Shown here: positions 16,801 to 28,308 of the stretch, piece after piece | How the letters are laid out: the number at the start of each line of letters is the position of its first letter | Numbering within the stretch: position 1 is the stretch's first letter | Assembly: GCA_902628195.1 (NCBI GenBank) | Contig: CACOLY010000006.1 | Span: 1-61,493 of the forward strand | Source: an uncultured Pelagibacteraceae bacterium | GTDB lineage: Bacteria; Pseudomonadota; Alphaproteobacteria; Pelagibacterales; Pelagibacteraceae | Direction of reading: 5' to 3' | Length of the DNA: 61,493 nucleotides | The notes under the pieces: model-generated | Seen by the model: only the letters and a program-made list of their open reading frames with translations | What the model was told of the DNA's origin: nothing | The model's database searches: none | Position numbers and translations under genes: made by a program

Positions 16801-17960
16801 GAAGTATTAAACAGCGAGCAGCTCAAATTTTAACTGGAGCTTCTTTATCTAAAAAATTAAAAGATATAGAAGCGGGTTCAAAATTAAATTTTGACATTAT
16901 AAATCAATTAAATATCAATGATTTATTTAAAATTAACATTGGTAAAATCAAGGAAGATACAGCTCTAGAACAGCTTAAGGATCAATATAATAAAGCAAAA
17001 CAGGATATTATTGAAAGATTTGAAGATAAAGTTTTAAAAATTAGAAGTGGTGATGATTTACTTCCAAGTGTGATGAAAATGGTAAAAGTTTTTGTCGCAA
17101 TTAAAAGAAGATTAAGACCCGGTGATAAGATGTCTGGAAGACATGGAAATAAAGGTGTAGTTAGTAAGATTGTTCCTGTTGAAGATATGCCATACAGAGA
17201 AGATGGAAGACCGGTAGATATAGTCCTTAACCCCCTAGGAGTTCCTAGCAGAATGAATGTTGGTCAAATTTTAGAAACACATTTAGGTTGGGCATGTAAA
17301 GAATTTGGTGAAAAAGTTAAAAATTTAATTAATGAAAATAATAAAAAAATCGAAAAAACTGAAAAAATTGCAAATTTTTTAAAATCAGTTTATGGAGAAG
17401 AAATCTTTAAAGATAAAGTAGAAAAATTGAGTAAGAATGAGTTTAAAGATCTATGTGCAAATTTACAGAATGGTATTGCAATATCAACTCCAGTTTTTGA
17501 TGGTGCAAAAGAAAAAAATGTGACAGAAATGCTCGAATTAGCTGAATTACCTAATTCAGGTCAAACATATCTATGGGATGGAAGGACGGGAGAGAAATTT
17601 GATAGACCTGTGACAGTTGGTATTATTTATATGCTTAAACTTCACCATTTAGTTGAGGATAAAATCCATGCTAGATCAACTGGTCCATATAGTTTGGTTA
17701 CGCAACAGCCATTAGGAGGAAAAGCACAACTTGGAGGTCAAAGATTTGGTGAAATGGAAGTATGGGCTTTAGAAGCTTATGGAGCATCTTATACTTTACA
17801 GGAAATATTGACAGTAAAATCTGATGATGTTGCAGGAAGAGTAAAAGTTTATGAAACAATAGTTAAAGGTGAAGAAAACTTTGAGTCGGGTATACCAGAG
17901 TCCTTCAATGTGCTTGTGAAAGAAATAAAATCTTTGGCACTAAATGTGGAGCTTAATTAG
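13872..17960 (+). CDS. rpoB: DNA-directed RNA polymerase subunit beta
   Basis: A 1362-residue beta subunit of full length. The rifampicin-pocket region near residues 515-545 includes [20 protein letters not shown] and [15 protein letters not shown], with the sensitive-type Asp, His and Ser all present. Further landmarks are [28 protein letters not shown], the catalytic-region [17 protein letters not shown], and the C-terminal [24 protein letters not shown]. It makes the DNA-binding cleft of RNA polymerase with beta'. Initiation lacks a Shine-Dalgarno site and lies directly behind the rplL-rpoB hairpin. rpoC follows two bases after the stop. Confidence 0.99.
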   Translation: MQLSFTEKKNIRKNFGKLKESLSIPNLIEVQKNSYNELTHFNPEAGELAKGFDRVFNSIFPIEDLNDKATLEYVSYKLEKPKFDVEECIARGLTYSSALKCTLRLVVYEINQENNTKDILSAKEQEVYMGEVPMMTNSGTFITNGVQRVVVNQMHRSPGVFFDHDKGKTHASGKLLFNCRVIPNRGSWLDFEYDVKDLLYFKIDRKKKILASTLLLALGYSKIEIANEFYESEKYVFDPGSNKWKTKFNPENYKAKNFSEEVVDAKNGKVVIKLGEKINFLNAKKIANDGLKDILVSKESIYGKFLHNDIKISDEDSDIFKIGTELNETIVQKILDAKIHSIQISVTNSINKGPYLLNTILNDKNNTRDEAITEIYKMLRPGEPPTIEIATQIFNNLFFSSDRYDLSDVGRVKMNSRLNLECSDKITILRNDDVIAIIHKMLDLRDGKDEVDDIDHLGNRRVRSVGELVENQARIGVYRMERAIKEKMTTLDVESAMPQDLINAKPLTVSLKDFFASSQLSQFMDQTNPLSEITHKRRVSALGPGGLTRERAGFEVRDVHPTHYGRICPIETPEGPNIGLINSLSTYAKINKYGFIESPYKRVKNGVVQDNVEYLSAMEETKFTIAQANTKIDKNGKIIEDLVSCRQNLNFLLAKPDTIDYIDVSPKQLVSVAASLIPFLENDDANRALMGSNMMRQAVPLLKPESPLVGTGIESDVALDSGVTIVAKRDGIVDKIDGKRIVIKVTEDSDFTKSGVDIYNLQKFKRSNQNTCINQRPLVTVGDKVKSGDIIADGPSTKLGELALGKNVTVAFMPWQGYNFEDSILISERCVTDDVFTSVHIVEYEIMARDTKLGEEEITRDIPNVNEEALKNLDESGIVYIGAEVNAGDILVGKVTPKGDSASGPEEKLLRSIFGEKAIDVTDTSLRMSRGSSGTVVDVRVFNRHGIEKDERSITIERAEIEQVQQDKIVEEEILERSIKQRAAQILTGASLSKKLKDIEAGSKLNFDIINQLNINDLFKINIGKIKEDTALEQLKDQYNKAKQDIIERFEDKVLKIRSGDDLLPSVMKMVKVFVAIKRRLRPGDKMSGRHGNKGVVSKIVPVEDMPYREDGRPVDIVLNPLGVPSRMNVGQILETHLGWACKEFGEKVKNLINENNKKIEKTEKIANFLKSVYGEEIFKDKVEKLSKNEFKDLCANLQNGIAISTPVFDGAKEKNVTEMLELAELPNSGQTYLWDGRTGEKFDRPVTVGIIYMLKLHHLVEDKIHARSTGPYSLVTQQPLGGKAQLGGQRFGEMEVWALEAYGASYTLQEILTVKSDDVAGRVKVYETIVKGEENFESGIPESFNVLVKEIKSLALNVELN

Positions 17961-17962
17961 CA

Positions 17963-20900
17963 GTGAAAAAAGAATTAACAGACCTATTTAAAAACTCAGA
18001 GATATCAGAGTCTCAAAATTTTAATAGTATTAAAATTTCACTAGCTAGTCCTGAAAAAATAAAATCATGGACTTACGGTGAAATAAAAAAACCAGAGACT
18101 ATTAATTATCGTACTTTTAGACCTGAAAAAGATGGACTTTTTTGTGCAAGAATTTTCGGTCCAATAAAAGATTACGAATGTTTATGTGGAAAATATAAAA
18201 GAATGAAATTTAGGGGAATAATATGTGAAAAATGTGGAGTTGAAGTTACAAAATCGAATGTGAGAAGAGAAAGAATGGGTCATATAAATTTAGCTACCCC
18301 AGTGGCTCATATTTGGTTTTTAAAATCCCTTCCTAGTAGAATTGCATTAGCGGTTGATATGAAACTAAAAGAAATCGAGAGAGTTTTGTATTTTGAAAAC
18401 TTTATTGTAATTGAACCTGGATTAACTGGGTTACAAAGGAATCAACTATTAAATGAGGAAGAATTAGCTAAATATCAAGATGAGTATGGTGAGGAAGCTT
18501 TTACCGCTGGTATTGGAGCTGAAGCAGTACTCGAAATGTTAAAAAACTTAGATTTAGAAAATGAGAGAAAAGTTTTAGTTAATTATATCAAAGAGACAAA
18601 ATCAAAAGTAAATGAAGAAAGAGCCATTAAAAGATTAAAATTAATAGAGTCATTTATTGAAACTGGCCAAAAACCAGAGTGGATGATTTTGACAGTCATA
18701 CCAGTAATTCCACCAGAATTAAGACCTTTAGTTCCTTTGGACGGAGGAAGATTTGCAACATCGGATCTTAATGATCTTTATAGAAGAGTAATTAATAGAA
18801 ATAATCGTTTAAAAAGATTAATGGATCTAAAAGCTCCAGATATAATAGTACGAAATGAAAAACGTATGCTTCAAGAGTCGGTTGATGCGTTATTTGATAA
18901 TGGTAGACGAGGAAGAGTTATAACGGGTACTGGTAAAAGACCATTAAAATCTTTAGCTGAGATGCTAAAAGGTAAACAGGGAAGATTTAGACAAAATTTA
19001 TTAGGTAAGAGAGTTGATTATTCTGGACGATCAGTAATAGTTGTTGGTCCAGATTTGAAATTACATGAATGTGGATTGCCAAAAAAAATGGCTTTGGAAT
19101 TATTTAAACCATTTTTATATGCAAGATTAAATAAATTAGGTTTAGCCTCAACTATTAAACAGGCAAAAAAATTAGTTGAGAAAGAGACTAATGCGGTTTG
19201 GGATGCATTGGAACTTATAGTAAGAGAGCATCCAGTTTTATTAAATAGAGCACCTACACTTCATAGACTTGGAGTTCAAGCTTTTGAACCAAAATTAATT
19301 GAGGGCGATGCAATAGAATTACATCCTCTAACTTGTGCTGCTTTTAACGCAGATTTTGATGGTGATCAAATGGCCGTTCATGTTCCTTTAAGTTTAGAGG
19401 CTCAATTAGAGGCAAGAATATTAATGTTATCTACTAATAATATTTTATCTCCTTCAAATGGTAAACCCATAATTGTACCAAGTCAGGACATGATCTTAGG
19501 AATTTATTATTTATCACAAGAGCCCGTAAATGATAAACCAGCCGGATATTTTTTAAATGCTGATCAGATAGAATTTGCTTTGTCTTCTAATCAAATCAAA
19601 GTTCACAGCACCATAATCTCAAGATTTGAAACAGTTGATGAAAAAGGTAACAAAAAATTTGAAAAATACACATCAACTGCTGGAAGATTTTTGCTCGCTA
19701 ATTTACTGCCAAAAAATCATAATATAAAGTTTTCATTGATTGATCGTTTATTACCAAAAAAAACAGTTTCAGAAATTATCGATATTGTATTTAGATTTTG
19801 TGGTCAAAAAACTACTGTTATTTTCTGTGACAAGTTGAAAGATCTTGGATTTAAACATGCTTTTAAAGCTGGTATTTCATTTGGTAAAGATGACTTAGTT
19901 ATTCCAAAAAATAAAACTCAGTTAATTGATGATACTAAGAAATTAATTGCTGATTATGAAACACAATATGCAGAAGGACTAATTACTAGAGGTGAAAAAT
20001 ATAATAAAGTCGTAGATGCATGGTCGAAATGTACTGATAAAGTAGCTGCAGAAATGATGAAGGGAATTTCGGCAACAGAAAAAACTGATCAGGGTTTAAA
20101 AATAAATTCCGTATTTATGATGGCTGATAGCGGAGCAAGAGGTTCAGCCGCACAAATGAAACAATTAGCTGGTATGAGAGGTTTGATAGCCAAACCATCT
20201 GGTGAAATTATTGAAAGTCCAATTACGTCAAATTTTAAAGAAGGTTTAACTGCTTTAGAATATTTTAATTCTACTCATGGAGCTAGAAAAGGCTTGGCTG
20301 ATACTGCATTAAAAACTGCTAGTTCTGGATATTTAACAAGAAGATTGTGTGATGTTGCTCAAGATTTAACAATAACTAAAAAAAATTGTGAAAATCCAGG
20401 TTTTATCGAACTTTCAGAAATCTTAGAGGGTGGAAATGTTGTGGTAAGTTTATCTGAAAGAGCACTTGGTAGAGTAACAGCATCAGATGTTAAACATCCT
20501 TTGACTGGAGATGTGATAATTAAAAAACATTCAATGATAGATGAGTTTGGGTGTGATGAAATAGACTCAGCTGGTATAAAAACACTTAAGGTTTTTTCTG
20601 TTATGACATGTAGTTCCAAAGAAGGTGTTTGTGCAACCTGTTATGGTAGAGATTTATCTAGAGGTAAAATGGTTCACGTAGGGGAAGCAATAGGAATGAT
20701 TTCTGCGCAATCAATTGGAGAGCCAGGAACTCAATTAACTATGAGAACCTTCCATGTAGGGGGTACCGCATCTGTGAAACAAGATTCTCAAATTGTCACA
20801 AAAAATGAGGGTACATTAAAAATTATTAATTCAAATATTTTAGAAGATTCTAAAAAAAATTTGATAGTCATGGGAAGAAATACTCAGTTATCAATTGAGG

Positions 20901-22126
20901 ATGATAATAGTGTTCAAATAGCAGTATATAAAGTTGCTTATGGATCAAAACTCTTTTTTAAAAATGGTGATAAAGTTAAAGCAAATACTAAAATTTGTGA
21001 ATGGGATCCTTATACTACACCAGTAATTGCTGAAAAGAGTGGTATAGCAAGTTATGTAGATTTAATTGATGGTGTTTCAATACAAGAAACAACAGATGAT
21101 GCCACAGGAATATCTTCAAAATCAGTAATTGATTGGAGATCACAATCAAAGAGCACAGATTTAAAACCTAGAATTACATTAAGAGATGAAAAAGGTAACG
21201 TAATAAAAAAAGCAGATGATAACGAAGCTAGATATTATTTAGTTCCAGATTCGATTTTATCTGTAAAAGATGGTCAAAAAGTTTCAGCTGGTGATGTTAT
21301 TGCTAGATTACCAAAAGAAACAACTAAGACAAAAGATATAACAGGTGGTTTACCTAGAGTAGCTGAATTATTTGAAGCAAGGAAGGCTAAAGACAGTGCT
21401 ATAATTGCAGAAAACGATGGACAAGTTGTTTTTGGTAAAGAGGTTAGAGGTAAACAAAGAGTTTCAATAGTACCTGAGGATGGTTCAGAACCATCTAATT
21501 ATTTAATTCCAAAAGGAAAACATATTAATTTTAACCAAGGTGAAAAAATTCAAAAGGGTGAATATTTACTTGATGGTCAACCTTTACCTCATGATATACT
21601 TAGAATTTTAGGAATCAAAGATTTAACAGAGTATTTTGTAAATCAAGTTCAAGAAGTTTATAGGTTACAAGGGGTTATTATAAACGATAAACATATTGAG
21701 ACGATATTAAGACAAATGTTAAAAAAAGTTGAAATCAAAAACTCTGGAGATACATCGTATTTACCTGGAGAAATAGTTGATAGAATAAAATTTGATATAG
21801 TGAATGAAAAAATCAAATCTGAGGGAAAAAAACCAGCTACAGCTGAAAGGGTGTTAATGGGTATTACAAAGGCTTCATTACAAACAGAGTCATTTATTTC
21901 AGCTGCATCTTTCCAAGAAACTACAAGAGTTCTTACAGACGCAGCAATCAAAGGCAAAATTGATCCTTTAAACGGATTGAAAGAAAATGTGATAGTGGGT
22001 CGATTAGTTCCAGCTGGTACTGGAAATATTAAGAATAAGTGGAATAAAAAAGCCCTTGAGGATGATAATAAATTTTTATCAGAGCAAGAAAAAATTGAAC
22101 CATCTGAAACTCAAGTAAATCAATAA
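17963..22126 (+). CDS. rpoC: DNA-directed RNA polymerase subunit beta'
   Basis: A 1387-residue beta' subunit with a GTG start two bases after rpoB. The N-terminal zinc ribbon is [20 protein letters not shown] (about residues 72-91). The catalytic Mg-binding motif [16 protein letters not shown] is near residue 460, the second zinc site ([19 protein letters not shown]) is near residue 885, and the trigger-loop and bridge-helix regions ([45 protein letters not shown]) are intact. It ends with a Glu/Lys-rich tail. It is followed by the 163-base spacer and leader before rpsL. Confidence 0.99.
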   Translation: MKKELTDLFKNSEISESQNFNSIKISLASPEKIKSWTYGEIKKPETINYRTFRPEKDGLFCARIFGPIKDYECLCGKYKRMKFRGIICEKCGVEVTKSNVRRERMGHINLATPVAHIWFLKSLPSRIALAVDMKLKEIERVLYFENFIVIEPGLTGLQRNQLLNEEELAKYQDEYGEEAFTAGIGAEAVLEMLKNLDLENERKVLVNYIKETKSKVNEERAIKRLKLIESFIETGQKPEWMILTVIPVIPPELRPLVPLDGGRFATSDLNDLYRRVINRNNRLKRLMDLKAPDIIVRNEKRMLQESVDALFDNGRRGRVITGTGKRPLKSLAEMLKGKQGRFRQNLLGKRVDYSGRSVIVVGPDLKLHECGLPKKMALELFKPFLYARLNKLGLASTIKQAKKLVEKETNAVWDALELIVREHPVLLNRAPTLHRLGVQAFEPKLIEGDAIELHPLTCAAFNADFDGDQMAVHVPLSLEAQLEARILMLSTNNILSPSNGKPIIVPSQDMILGIYYLSQEPVNDKPAGYFLNADQIEFALSSNQIKVHSTIISRFETVDEKGNKKFEKYTSTAGRFLLANLLPKNHNIKFSLIDRLLPKKTVSEIIDIVFRFCGQKTTVIFCDKLKDLGFKHAFKAGISFGKDDLVIPKNKTQLIDDTKKLIADYETQYAEGLITRGEKYNKVVDAWSKCTDKVAAEMMKGISATEKTDQGLKINSVFMMADSGARGSAAQMKQLAGMRGLIAKPSGEIIESPITSNFKEGLTALEYFNSTHGARKGLADTALKTASSGYLTRRLCDVAQDLTITKKNCENPGFIELSEILEGGNVVVSLSERALGRVTASDVKHPLTGDVIIKKHSMIDEFGCDEIDSAGIKTLKVFSVMTCSSKEGVCATCYGRDLSRGKMVHVGEAIGMISAQSIGEPGTQLTMRTFHVGGTASVKQDSQIVTKNEGTLKIINSNILEDSKKNLIVMGRNTQLSIEDDNSVQIAVYKVAYGSKLFFKNGDKVKANTKICEWDPYTTPVIAEKSGIASYVDLIDGVSIQETTDDATGISSKSVIDWRSQSKSTDLKPRITLRDEKGNVIKKADDNEARYYLVPDSILSVKDGQKVSAGDVIARLPKETTKTKDITGGLPRVAELFEARKAKDSAIIAENDGQVVFGKEVRGKQRVSIVPEDGSEPSNYLIPKGKHINFNQGEKIQKGEYLLDGQPLPHDILRILGIKDLTEYFVNQVQEVYRLQGVIINDKHIETILRQMLKKVEIKNSGDTSYLPGEIVDRIKFDIVNEKIKSEGKKPATAERVLMGITKASLQTESFISAASFQETTRVLTDAAIKGKIDPLNGLKENVIVGRLVPAGTGNIKNKWNKKALEDDNKFLSEQEKIEPSETQVNQ

Positions 22127-22155
22127 AAAAACCGCAAAAATAGACTAGTTTTAGT

Positions 22156-22183
22156 TTGACAAAATTAAATTAATTAGTAATTT
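22156..22183 (+). promoter_or_regulatory. Candidate promoter for rpsL-rpsG-fusA
   Basis: A perfect -35 hexamer TTGACA (22156-22161) is followed 16 bases later by TAATTT (22178-22183), a weaker -10. It lies in the rpoC-rpsL spacer, the longest plain spacer of the block. Transcripts starting near 22190 would contain the inner hairpin of the leader but not its full outer helix, so either this is not the main start or the full fold belongs to read-through RNA from rpoC. Confidence 0.35.
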
Positions 22184-22239
22184 GGCGGTGTTTTTGGTTG
22201 GAATGTAACACTTAGTTACAGTGTTAAACGCTGCCAAGT
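22180..22239 (+). ncRNA. Structured leader upstream of rpsL (candidate cis-regulatory RNA)
   Basis: An outer helix pairs 22180-22192 with 22227-22239: 13 base pairs, three of them G-T, core GGCGGTGTT with AACGCTGCC. Directly stacked inside its 3' arm is a perfect 7-bp hairpin, TAACACT (22206-22212) and AGTGTTA (22220-22226), loop TAGTTAC. A 13-base unpaired strand (22193-22205) lies on the 5' side. No U-tract follows, so it is not a terminator. An alternative helix can form between CCGC at 22132-22135 and GCGG at 22185-22188, extended by A/T pairs, which would exclude the outer stem. Fifty bases separate it from the rpsL ATG. A ribosomal-protein-binding leader is a reasonable inference. Confidence 0.5.
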
Positions 22240-22289
22240 ATAACCTGTCAGTTATTTCTTTCAAAAGCAATAAATTAAATAGTAAAAAT

Positions 22290-22661
22290 ATGCCAACAAT
22301 TAATCAATTGTTAAAAAAAAAAAGAGTAAAACAAATTACAAGGAATAAAGTTCCTGCTCTTGAAAAACAGCCTTTGAAGAGGGGTGTATGTGTTAAGGTG
22401 TATACAACAACTCCAAAAAAACCAAACTCAGCTCTTAGAAAAGTTGCAAGAGTAAGATTGTCTAATGGTTACGAGGTAACAGCATATATACCTGGTGAAG
22501 GCCATAACTTACAAGAACACTCTGTCGTTTTAATAAGAGGTGGAAGGGTAAAAGATTTACCTGGTGTTAGATATCATATTCTGAGAGGTAATTTGGATAC
22601 CCAAGGTGTTGCAAATAGAAAAAAAAGAAGATCACTTTACGGAACAAAAAAGGGTAAGTAA
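22290..22661 (+). CDS. rpsL: 30S ribosomal protein S12
   Basis: A 123-residue S12 starting [12 protein letters not shown] at ATG 22290. A longer in-frame start at 22221 is rejected because it would begin inside the leader hairpin and add 23 non-family residues. The decoding-centre loops [16 protein letters not shown] and [15 protein letters not shown] are intact, with the streptomycin-sensitive Lys in each; the PGVRYH Asp-containing loop is the usual methylthiolation site. No clear Shine-Dalgarno precedes it. rpsG follows after five bases, forming the str operon. Confidence 0.97.
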   Translation: MPTINQLLKKKRVKQITRNKVPALEKQPLKRGVCVKVYTTTPKKPNSALRKVARVRLSNGYEVTAYIPGEGHNLQEHSVVLIRGGRVKDLPGVRYHILRGNLDTQGVANRKKRRSLYGTKKGK

Positions 22662-22666
22662 TTATA

Positions 22667-23137
22667 ATGTCTAGAAAAAAAACACAACCCAAAAAAAATA
22701 TTGTTCCTGACCCTAAATTTAACTCTACAATAATCCCAAAATTAATTAATAATATCATGTATGATGGTAAAAGAGGTGTTGCTGAAAAAATTGTTTATGA
22801 TGCAATTGAAAAAATTAAAAGCAAATCAAAAGAAGAACCAATAAATGTTTTTAATGAAGCAATAAATAATATTAAACCTACTGTAGAAGTTAGATCTAGA
22901 CGGGTTGGTGGTGCAACATATCAGGTTCCTGTTGAAGTAAAGAATAAAAGAGCTCAAGCTTTAGCGATTAGATGGTTGATTGATTCTGCAAGGAAAAGAA
23001 AAGATAAAAATATGTCAGATAGAATTTTCAATGAACTTTATGATGCATATGAAAAAAAAGGTGCAGCAGTAAAAAAAAGAGAGGATGTCCATAAGATGGC
23101 AGAGTCCAATAAAGCCTTTGCTCATTTTAGATGGTAA
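22667..23137 (+). CDS. rpsG: 30S ribosomal protein S7
   Basis: A 156-residue S7, nucleating the 30S head by binding 16S rRNA. Conserved segments are NNIMYDGKRGVAEKIVYDA, PTVEVRSRRVGGATYQVPVEV and RWLIDSARKRKDKNM, ending in the family-typical HKMAESNKAFAHFRW. It lies between rpsL and fusA with 5- and 6-base gaps. In E. coli S7 is the feedback repressor of this operon, which makes it a candidate ligand for the leader RNA upstream of rpsL. Confidence 0.98.
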   Translation: MSRKKTQPKKNIVPDPKFNSTIIPKLINNIMYDGKRGVAEKIVYDAIEKIKSKSKEEPINVFNEAINNIKPTVEVRSRRVGGATYQVPVEVKNKRAQALAIRWLIDSARKRKDKNMSDRIFNELYDAYEKKGAAVKKREDVHKMAESNKAFAHFRW

Positions 23138-23143
23138 AAAATT

Positions 23144-25222
23144 ATGCCTAGAACACATACATTAGATAAATACAGAAATATTGGTATCATGGCACATATA
23201 GATGCAGGCAAAACAACTACCACAGAAAGAATTTTATACTACACAGGAAAAAGTCACAAAATTGGTGAAGTGCACGATGGTGCAGCAACGATGGATTGGA
23301 TGGAGCAAGAACAAGAAAGAGGAATTACGATTACATCAGCAGCTACAACTTGTTTTTGGCAGGATCATAGAATTAATATTATTGATACGCCAGGCCACGT
23401 AGATTTTACAATTGAAGTTGAAAGATCTTTAAAAGTTTTAGATGGTGCTGTAGCAGTGTTTGATGGCGTAGCCGGTGTAGAACCACAATCTGAAACTGTA
23501 TGGAGACAAGCAGATAAATATAAAGTTCCACGAATTTGCTTTGTGAATAAACTTGATAGGACAGGTGCTGATTTTTTTAGATGCGTTGATATGATAAAAG
23601 ATAGATTAGGTGCTAAGCCTTTAGTAATTCAAGTTCCAATAGGTATTGAAGCGTCTTTATCAGGTGTAGTCGATCTAGTAAAAATGAAAGCTCAGGTTTG
23701 GAAAAATGAAGCTTTAGGTGCTGAATGGGAATACAAAGATATACCAGACGATTTAAAAGAAATTACAAATAAGTATAGAACTGAACTTGTTGAATTAGCC
23801 GTAGAACAAGACGAAAAATTGATGGAAAGTTATTTAAACGGTGAGGAAATTAAAGAAGAAGATTTAGTTAAATGTATAAGAAAAGGAACATTAAATTTTG
23901 ACTTTGTACCAGTATTAACTGGTTCAGCATTTAAAAATAAAGGTGTTCAACCTTTACTAGATGCTGTAGTGAATTATTTACCAAGCCCAGTTGATATTGG
24001 ATTGATTAAAGGAACTAAAGTTGGATCTGAGGATGAAATAGAGATGAAATTTGATGATAAAGCTCCTTTTTCAGCATTAGCCTTTAAGGTTGCAAATGAC
24101 CCATTTGTCGGATCATTAACTTTCATAAGAGTCTATTCAGGCACCATAAAGTCTGGTACTGGAATTTATAATTCATCAAAAGAAAAAGAAGAGAGAGTTG
24201 GAAGAATGTTGTTGATGCACGCTAACTCTAGAGAAGATATTAAAGAAGCCAACGCAGGTGATATAATTGCTTTAGCAGGTTTAAAAAATACTATAACCGG
24301 TCACACATTATGTGATGAAGAAAATTCTGTTTTACTTGAACCGATGGAATTTCCTGATCCAGTAATTGAAATTGCTGTTGAACCAAAAACTAAAGGTGAC
24401 CAAGAAAAAATGGGTGAAGCTTTAGCAAGATTAGCTAAAGAAGATCCTTCATTCAGAGTATCATCTGACGAAGAGTCTGGACAAACAATTATAAAAGGTA
24501 TGGGCGAGCTACATCTAGATATAATTGTAGATAGAATGAAAAGAGAATTTAAAGTAGAGGCTAACGTTGGCGCGCCTCAGGTAGCATATAGGGAGACAAT
24601 AGAAAAATCAGCTGAATTCGAATACATACATAAAAAACAAAGTGGTGGTGCGGGTCAATTTGCTAAAGTTAAATTATTTGTTGAACCACAAGAACCTGGT
24701 AAAGGTAGAGACGTTGAAAGTGCAATCAAAGGGGGTGCTATTCCAAAAGAATTTATTCCAGGTGTTGAGAAAGGAATTGAAAGTGTTTCTGATAGCGGAA
24801 TATTAGCTGGTTTTCCTTTAATAGATTATAAAGTTACAATAGTAGATGGTTTGCATCATGATGTTGACTCAAGTGTTTTAGCTTTTGAATTAGCTAGTAG
24901 AGCATGTTTTAAAGAAGCTTGCACTCAAGGTGGTTTAAAATTATTGGAACCAATCATGAGAGTAGAAGTTGTTACTCCTGAAGATTACATGGGTGATGTA
25001 ATTGGAGATTTAAATAGTAGAAGGGGTCAAATAAGTACTCAAGAACAAAGAGGAAATGCTACTGTAATAACAGCAATGGTACCTTTAGCTAATATGTTTG
25101 GATATATAAATAATCTAAGATCGATGTCTCAAGGTAGAGCTCAATATTCAATGTTTTTCGATCATTACTCGAAAGTTCCTCAAAATGTTCAGGACGAAGT
25201 AACTAAAAAGGTAGCAGGTTAA
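23144..25222 (+). CDS. fusA: Elongation factor G
   Basis: A 692-residue translocation GTPase. G1 is [15 protein letters not shown] (residues about 17-31), the switch region includes [17 protein letters not shown]3 is DTPGHVDFT and G4 is NKLD. Domain IV carries the [13 protein letters not shown] stretch and the C-terminal [12 protein letters not shown] belongs to domain V. Its length matches EF-G, not the tetracycline-resistance or RF3 relatives. It is followed at one base by rpsJ; the usual tufA between them is absent. Confidence 0.99.
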   Translation: MPRTHTLDKYRNIGIMAHIDAGKTTTTERILYYTGKSHKIGEVHDGAATMDWMEQEQERGITITSAATTCFWQDHRINIIDTPGHVDFTIEVERSLKVLDGAVAVFDGVAGVEPQSETVWRQADKYKVPRICFVNKLDRTGADFFRCVDMIKDRLGAKPLVIQVPIGIEASLSGVVDLVKMKAQVWKNEALGAEWEYKDIPDDLKEITNKYRTELVELAVEQDEKLMESYLNGEEIKEEDLVKCIRKGTLNFDFVPVLTGSAFKNKGVQPLLDAVVNYLPSPVDIGLIKGTKVGSEDEIEMKFDDKAPFSALAFKVANDPFVGSLTFIRVYSGTIKSGTGIYNSSKEKEERVGRMLLMHANSREDIKEANAGDIIALAGLKNTITGHTLCDEENSVLLEPMEFPDPVIEIAVEPKTKGDQEKMGEALARLAKEDPSFRVSSDEESGQTIIKGMGELHLDIIVDRMKREFKVEANVGAPQVAYRETIEKSAEFEYIHKKQSGGAGQFAKVKLFVEPQEPGKGRDVESAIKGGAIPKEFIPGVEKGIESVSDSGILAGFPLIDYKVTIVDGLHHDVDSSVLAFELASRACFKEACTQGGLKLLEPIMRVEVVTPEDYMGDVIGDLNSRRGQISTQEQRGNATVITAMVPLANMFGYINNLRSMSQGRAQYSMFFDHYSKVPQNVQDEVTKKVAG

Positions 25223-25223
25223 A

Positions 25224-25532
25224 ATGGAAAAACAAAACATTAGAATTAAACTTAGAGCTTACGATAATAAAATATTAGATGCGTCAACCGAGGAAATAGT
25301 TAACACAGTAAAAAGGACCGGAGCAACTATAAAAGGTCCAATTCCATTACCAACGAGAATAGAAAGATATACAGTTTTAAGATCACCTCATATAGATAAA
25401 AAAAGTAGGGAGCAATTTGAGTCAAGAACTCACAAAAGATTAATTGATATTATTGAACCAACACCACAAACAGTTGAAGCTTTAATGAAACTTGATTTGG
25501 CATCAGGTGTAGATGTGGAGATAAAGATTTAA
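25224..25532 (+). CDS. rpsJ: 30S ribosomal protein S10 (NusE)
   Basis: A 102-residue S10 with [46 protein letters not shown] and a C-terminal VDVEIKI. It is part of the 30S head and, as NusE, binds NusB and NusG in antitermination. It opens the S10 operon directly after fusA with no promoter-sized gap, so the str and S10 operons are joined here. Confidence 0.98.
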   Translation: MEKQNIRIKLRAYDNKILDASTEEIVNTVKRTGATIKGPIPLPTRIERYTVLRSPHIDKKSREQFESRTHKRLIDIIEPTPQTVEALMKLDLASGVDVEIKI

Positions 25533-25535
25533 AAG

Positions 25536-26246
25536 ATGAGTGAAATAGCTTTAATAGGAAAAAAAATTGGTATGACCAGAGAGTTTTATAAAACTGGTCA
25601 ATTAGTTCCAGTAACAGTTTTAAAAATGGAAAAAGCAAGAGTTATTCAAATTATAGGTGAGGAAAAAAGAGGCTACAAAGCTGTGCAGTTAGGTTATGGA
25701 AAAATTAAAAGTTCAAAACTTTCAAAAGCAATGAAGGGTTTCTATGCAAAAAAAAATACTGAAGCAAAAAAAAAACTTAAAGAATATAGAGTAAAAGATG
25801 TCAGTATATATAAAGAGGGAAATGAATTTGGATTAGAGATTTTTAAAGATATCAAGTTTGTTGATACAAGATCTAAAACGATCGGAAAAGGGTTCGCTGG
25901 AGCAATGAAAAGACACAATTTTGGAGGATTAAGAGCTACTCATGGAGTTTCAATTTCACACAGATCTCATGGTTCAACTGGTCAAAGACAAGATCCAGGT
26001 AAAGTATTTAAAGGAAAAAAAATGGCTGGTCATATGGGTGACAAATTAAGAACAATGCAAAATATTGAAATTATAAAAGCCGATCTGGAAAATGAATTGC
26101 TTTATTTAAAAGGATCTATTCCTGGGTCAAAAAACTCAGAAGTTTTAGTAAAAAGCTCAGTAAAAAATATTCAGAAAAAGACTATTGATGAAAAGATCAA
26201 AGCTGCAGAACAAGCAAAAAAAACCCCTGATAAAAAGAAAAAATAA
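25536..26246 (+). CDS. rplC: 50S ribosomal protein L3
   Basis: A 236-residue L3 that reaches into the peptidyl transferase centre. Conserved stretches are LIGKKIGMTREF, GKGFAGAMKRHNFGG, SHGSTGQRQDPGKVFKGKKMAGHMG and VLVKSSVK; GQRQDP holds the Gln methylated by PrmB in relatives. It ends in a lysine-rich tail about 25 residues longer than in E. coli (AEQAKKTPDKKKK). The stop overlaps rplD by one base. Confidence 0.97.
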   Translation: MSEIALIGKKIGMTREFYKTGQLVPVTVLKMEKARVIQIIGEEKRGYKAVQLGYGKIKSSKLSKAMKGFYAKKNTEAKKKLKEYRVKDVSIYKEGNEFGLEIFKDIKFVDTRSKTIGKGFAGAMKRHNFGGLRATHGVSISHRSHGSTGQRQDPGKVFKGKKMAGHMGDKLRTMQNIEIIKADLENELLYLKGSIPGSKNSEVLVKSSVKNIQKKTIDEKIKAAEQAKKTPDKKKK

Positions 26247-26869
26247 TGAAAATTGACAAATTAGATTTAAATGGAAAAAAAGTTTCAATCGAAATCTTAG
26301 ATAAAATTTTTTCAGCAAAAATTAATAAGAAATTAATAAGTAGTGTTTTATATAAAACAAATGCAAACTACAAAGGTCGTCACGCAAAAACAAAACAGCA
26401 AAATGAGGTGTCTGGCCCAACGTCAAAAATTTATGCTCAAAAAGGAACGGGAAATGCAAGACATGCTAGTAGAAAAGCCCCGATATTTGTTGGAGGTGGT
26501 ATTGCACATGGTCCGAAAGGTGAATTGTCTTACAAAAAAAGAAAACTTAACAAAAGTGAAAAAAAACAAAGTATTGCATCTTTGATGAGTGAGAAAGTCA
26601 AAAATAATAATTTACTTGTATTTAGTGATTTTAAATCGGAAATAAAAAAAACGAAAGAAATGAACTTAATTTTTAAAAAATTTGAAATTAAAAATTCACT
26701 TGTTATTTTAGATAAATTATCAAAAGAAAAAATAGAGAAATCAATCAGAAATATCCCAAATATAAAAGTGACTGATGTAAATCATTTTAGCGCTTATGAT
26801 ATTGTCAAATTTAAAAAAATAGTTTTTACAGAGAGTTCAGTTAAAGAATTAGAAAAGAGATACAACTAA
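26246..26869 (+). CDS. rplD: 50S ribosomal protein L4
   Basis: A 207-residue L4. The long exit-tunnel loop is recognisable by KQQNEVSGPTSKIYAQKGTGNARHASRKAPIFVGGGIAHGP. The remainder is Lys-rich and divergent, as in other streamlined genomes. L4 lines the peptide tunnel and in enterics represses the S10 operon. It overlaps rplC by one base and sits one base before rplW. Confidence 0.95.
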   Translation: MKIDKLDLNGKKVSIEILDKIFSAKINKKLISSVLYKTNANYKGRHAKTKQQNEVSGPTSKIYAQKGTGNARHASRKAPIFVGGGIAHGPKGELSYKKRKLNKSEKKQSIASLMSEKVKNNNLLVFSDFKSEIKKTKEMNLIFKKFEIKNSLVILDKLSKEKIEKSIRNIPNIKVTDVNHFSAYDIVKFKKIVFTESSVKELEKRYN

Positions 26870-26870
26870 A

Positions 26871-27164
26871 ATGCAAAAAATAAATTTATACGATAGAATT
26901 TTATATCCACTGCTTACAGAAAAATCTACTAATTTATCTGAACAAAATAAGATAATTTTTAAAGTACCATCTCAAGCAAATAAAAAAAATTTAAAAACAA
27001 ATATTGAAAAAATATTTAAGGTTAATGTAATTAAAATTAATATAATAAATAAGAAAAACAGAATTAAATCTACAAGAGGAAGAAAAGTAAAAGTTCCTGG
27101 ATATAAAAAAGCAATAATAACTTTGAAGAAAGGGCAAAGTATCGATTTAACAACTGGTATTTAA
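26871..27164 (+). CDS. rplW: 50S ribosomal protein L23
   Basis: A 97-residue L23 with YDRILYPLLTEKSTNL at the N-terminus and the RKVKVPGYKKAIITLKKG C-terminal part. It surrounds the exit of the peptide tunnel and is the main docking site for trigger factor and SRP. Standard position between rplD and rplB. Confidence 0.95.
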   Translation: MQKINLYDRILYPLLTEKSTNLSEQNKIIFKVPSQANKKNLKTNIEKIFKVNVIKINIINKKNRIKSTRGRKVKVPGYKKAIITLKKGQSIDLTTGI

Positions 27165-27167
27165 TTT

Positions 27168-28007
27168 ATGGCATTAAAAACTTTTAAACCTTATACAAAA
27201 TCTACTAGAGGAACAATTTTAGTTGATCGATCAGAGCTTTGGAAAGGTAAACCTTTCAAATCATTAATTTCACCAAAAAATTCAATGAAGGGTAGAAATA
27301 ACAATGGTCGAATAACTTCAGTTAATAGAGCTGGAGGTCATAAAAAAATGTATAGGCATATAGATTTCTATAGAAAGAAATTTGACATACCCGCAACTGT
27401 TGAAAGAATAGAATATGATCCAAATAGATCATGTCATATTATGCTTGTAAAATATGAGGATAATTCACATGCTTATTATCTAGCTCCACAAAAAATTAAA
27501 ATTGGTGACAAAATTGAAAGTGGATCTAAGAAAGAAATCAAAATTGGAAATTGTATGCCATTACAAGATATTCCTGTTGGTATAGATATTCACAATGTAG
27601 AAATACAGCCTGGAGCAGGTGGTAAAATTGCCAGATCAGCAGGATCTTCAGTAACAATAAGTGGGTCAGATGGCAATTATAGTCTAATAAAATTATCGTC
27701 TGGTGAAGTAAGAAAAATTGATTCACGATCATTAGCTACAATTGGAATTCTAAGCAACCCAGATCAAAAGAATATAAAGATTGGTAAAGCTGGTAGATCC
27801 AGATGGCTAGGAAGACGACCTCACACAAGAGGAGTCGTAAAAAATCCTGTAGATCATCCTCATGGTGGTGGTGAAGGAAAGAGTGCGGGAGGAAGACATC
27901 CCGTGTCACCAACAGGTCAATCTGCTAAAGGATTAAAAACTAGAGATAACAAAAGAACTGATAAATTTATTGTTAGAAGACGAAATAAACGAAAGGATAC
28001 TAAATAA
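27168..28007 (+). CDS. rplB: 50S ribosomal protein L2
   Basis: A 279-residue L2. Key segments are [36 protein letters not shown], and the peptidyl-transferase-proximal [23 protein letters not shown] containing the essential histidine. It is a core 23S rRNA-binding protein needed for subunit joining. Overlaps rpsS by one base (TAATG). Confidence 0.98.
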   Translation: MALKTFKPYTKSTRGTILVDRSELWKGKPFKSLISPKNSMKGRNNNGRITSVNRAGGHKKMYRHIDFYRKKFDIPATVERIEYDPNRSCHIMLVKYEDNSHAYYLAPQKIKIGDKIESGSKKEIKIGNCMPLQDIPVGIDIHNVEIQPGAGGKIARSAGSSVTISGSDGNYSLIKLSSGEVRKIDSRSLATIGILSNPDQKNIKIGKAGRSRWLGRRPHTRGVVKNPVDHPHGGGEGKSAGGRHPVSPTGQSAKGLKTRDNKRTDKFIVRRRNKRKDTK

Positions 28008-28306
28008 TGTCTAGAGCTGTTTGGAAAGGTCCTTTTGTTGAGGAAAGTTTAATGAAAAAAGTTGATAAATACAAAACTGATCCAAAAAAAATACCAATTA
28101 AAACATGGTCAAGAAAATCAACCATTATCCCTGATTTTGTAGGTGTTAGTTTTTTAATATACAATGGTAAAAAATTTATCCCAATAACTATTTCTGAGGA
28201 TATGGTTGGTCATAAATTAGGGGAGTTTGCACCAACAAGAACTTTTTTTGGACATACACCGGCTGATAAAAAAGCAAAACCAGCTGAAGCAGAGGTAAAA
28301 AAATAA
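28007..28306 (+). CDS. rpsS: 30S ribosomal protein S19
   Basis: A 99-residue S19: [36 protein letters not shown]-type loop and [18 protein letters not shown] are all present. It sits in the 30S head at the A-site finger bridge. The C-terminus is extended by a short charged tail ([12 protein letters not shown]). Confidence 0.97.
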   Translation: MSRAVWKGPFVEESLMKKVDKYKTDPKKIPIKTWSRKSTIIPDFVGVSFLIYNGKKFIPITISEDMVGHKLGEFAPTRTFFGHTPADKKAKPAEAEVKK

Positions 28307-28308
28307 TT

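Noticed and set aside
22124..22197. Terminator after rpoC formed by AAAACCGC with GCGGTGTTTT
   Set aside because: The loop would be about 49 bases with a bulge and no U-run, so it is not a terminator; kept only as a possible alternative fold of the rpsL leader.
22221..22289. Longer start for rpsL adding 23 residues
   Set aside because: It begins inside the leader hairpin arm, and S12 proteins start at MPTINQL; the ATG at 22290 fits the family length of about 123.
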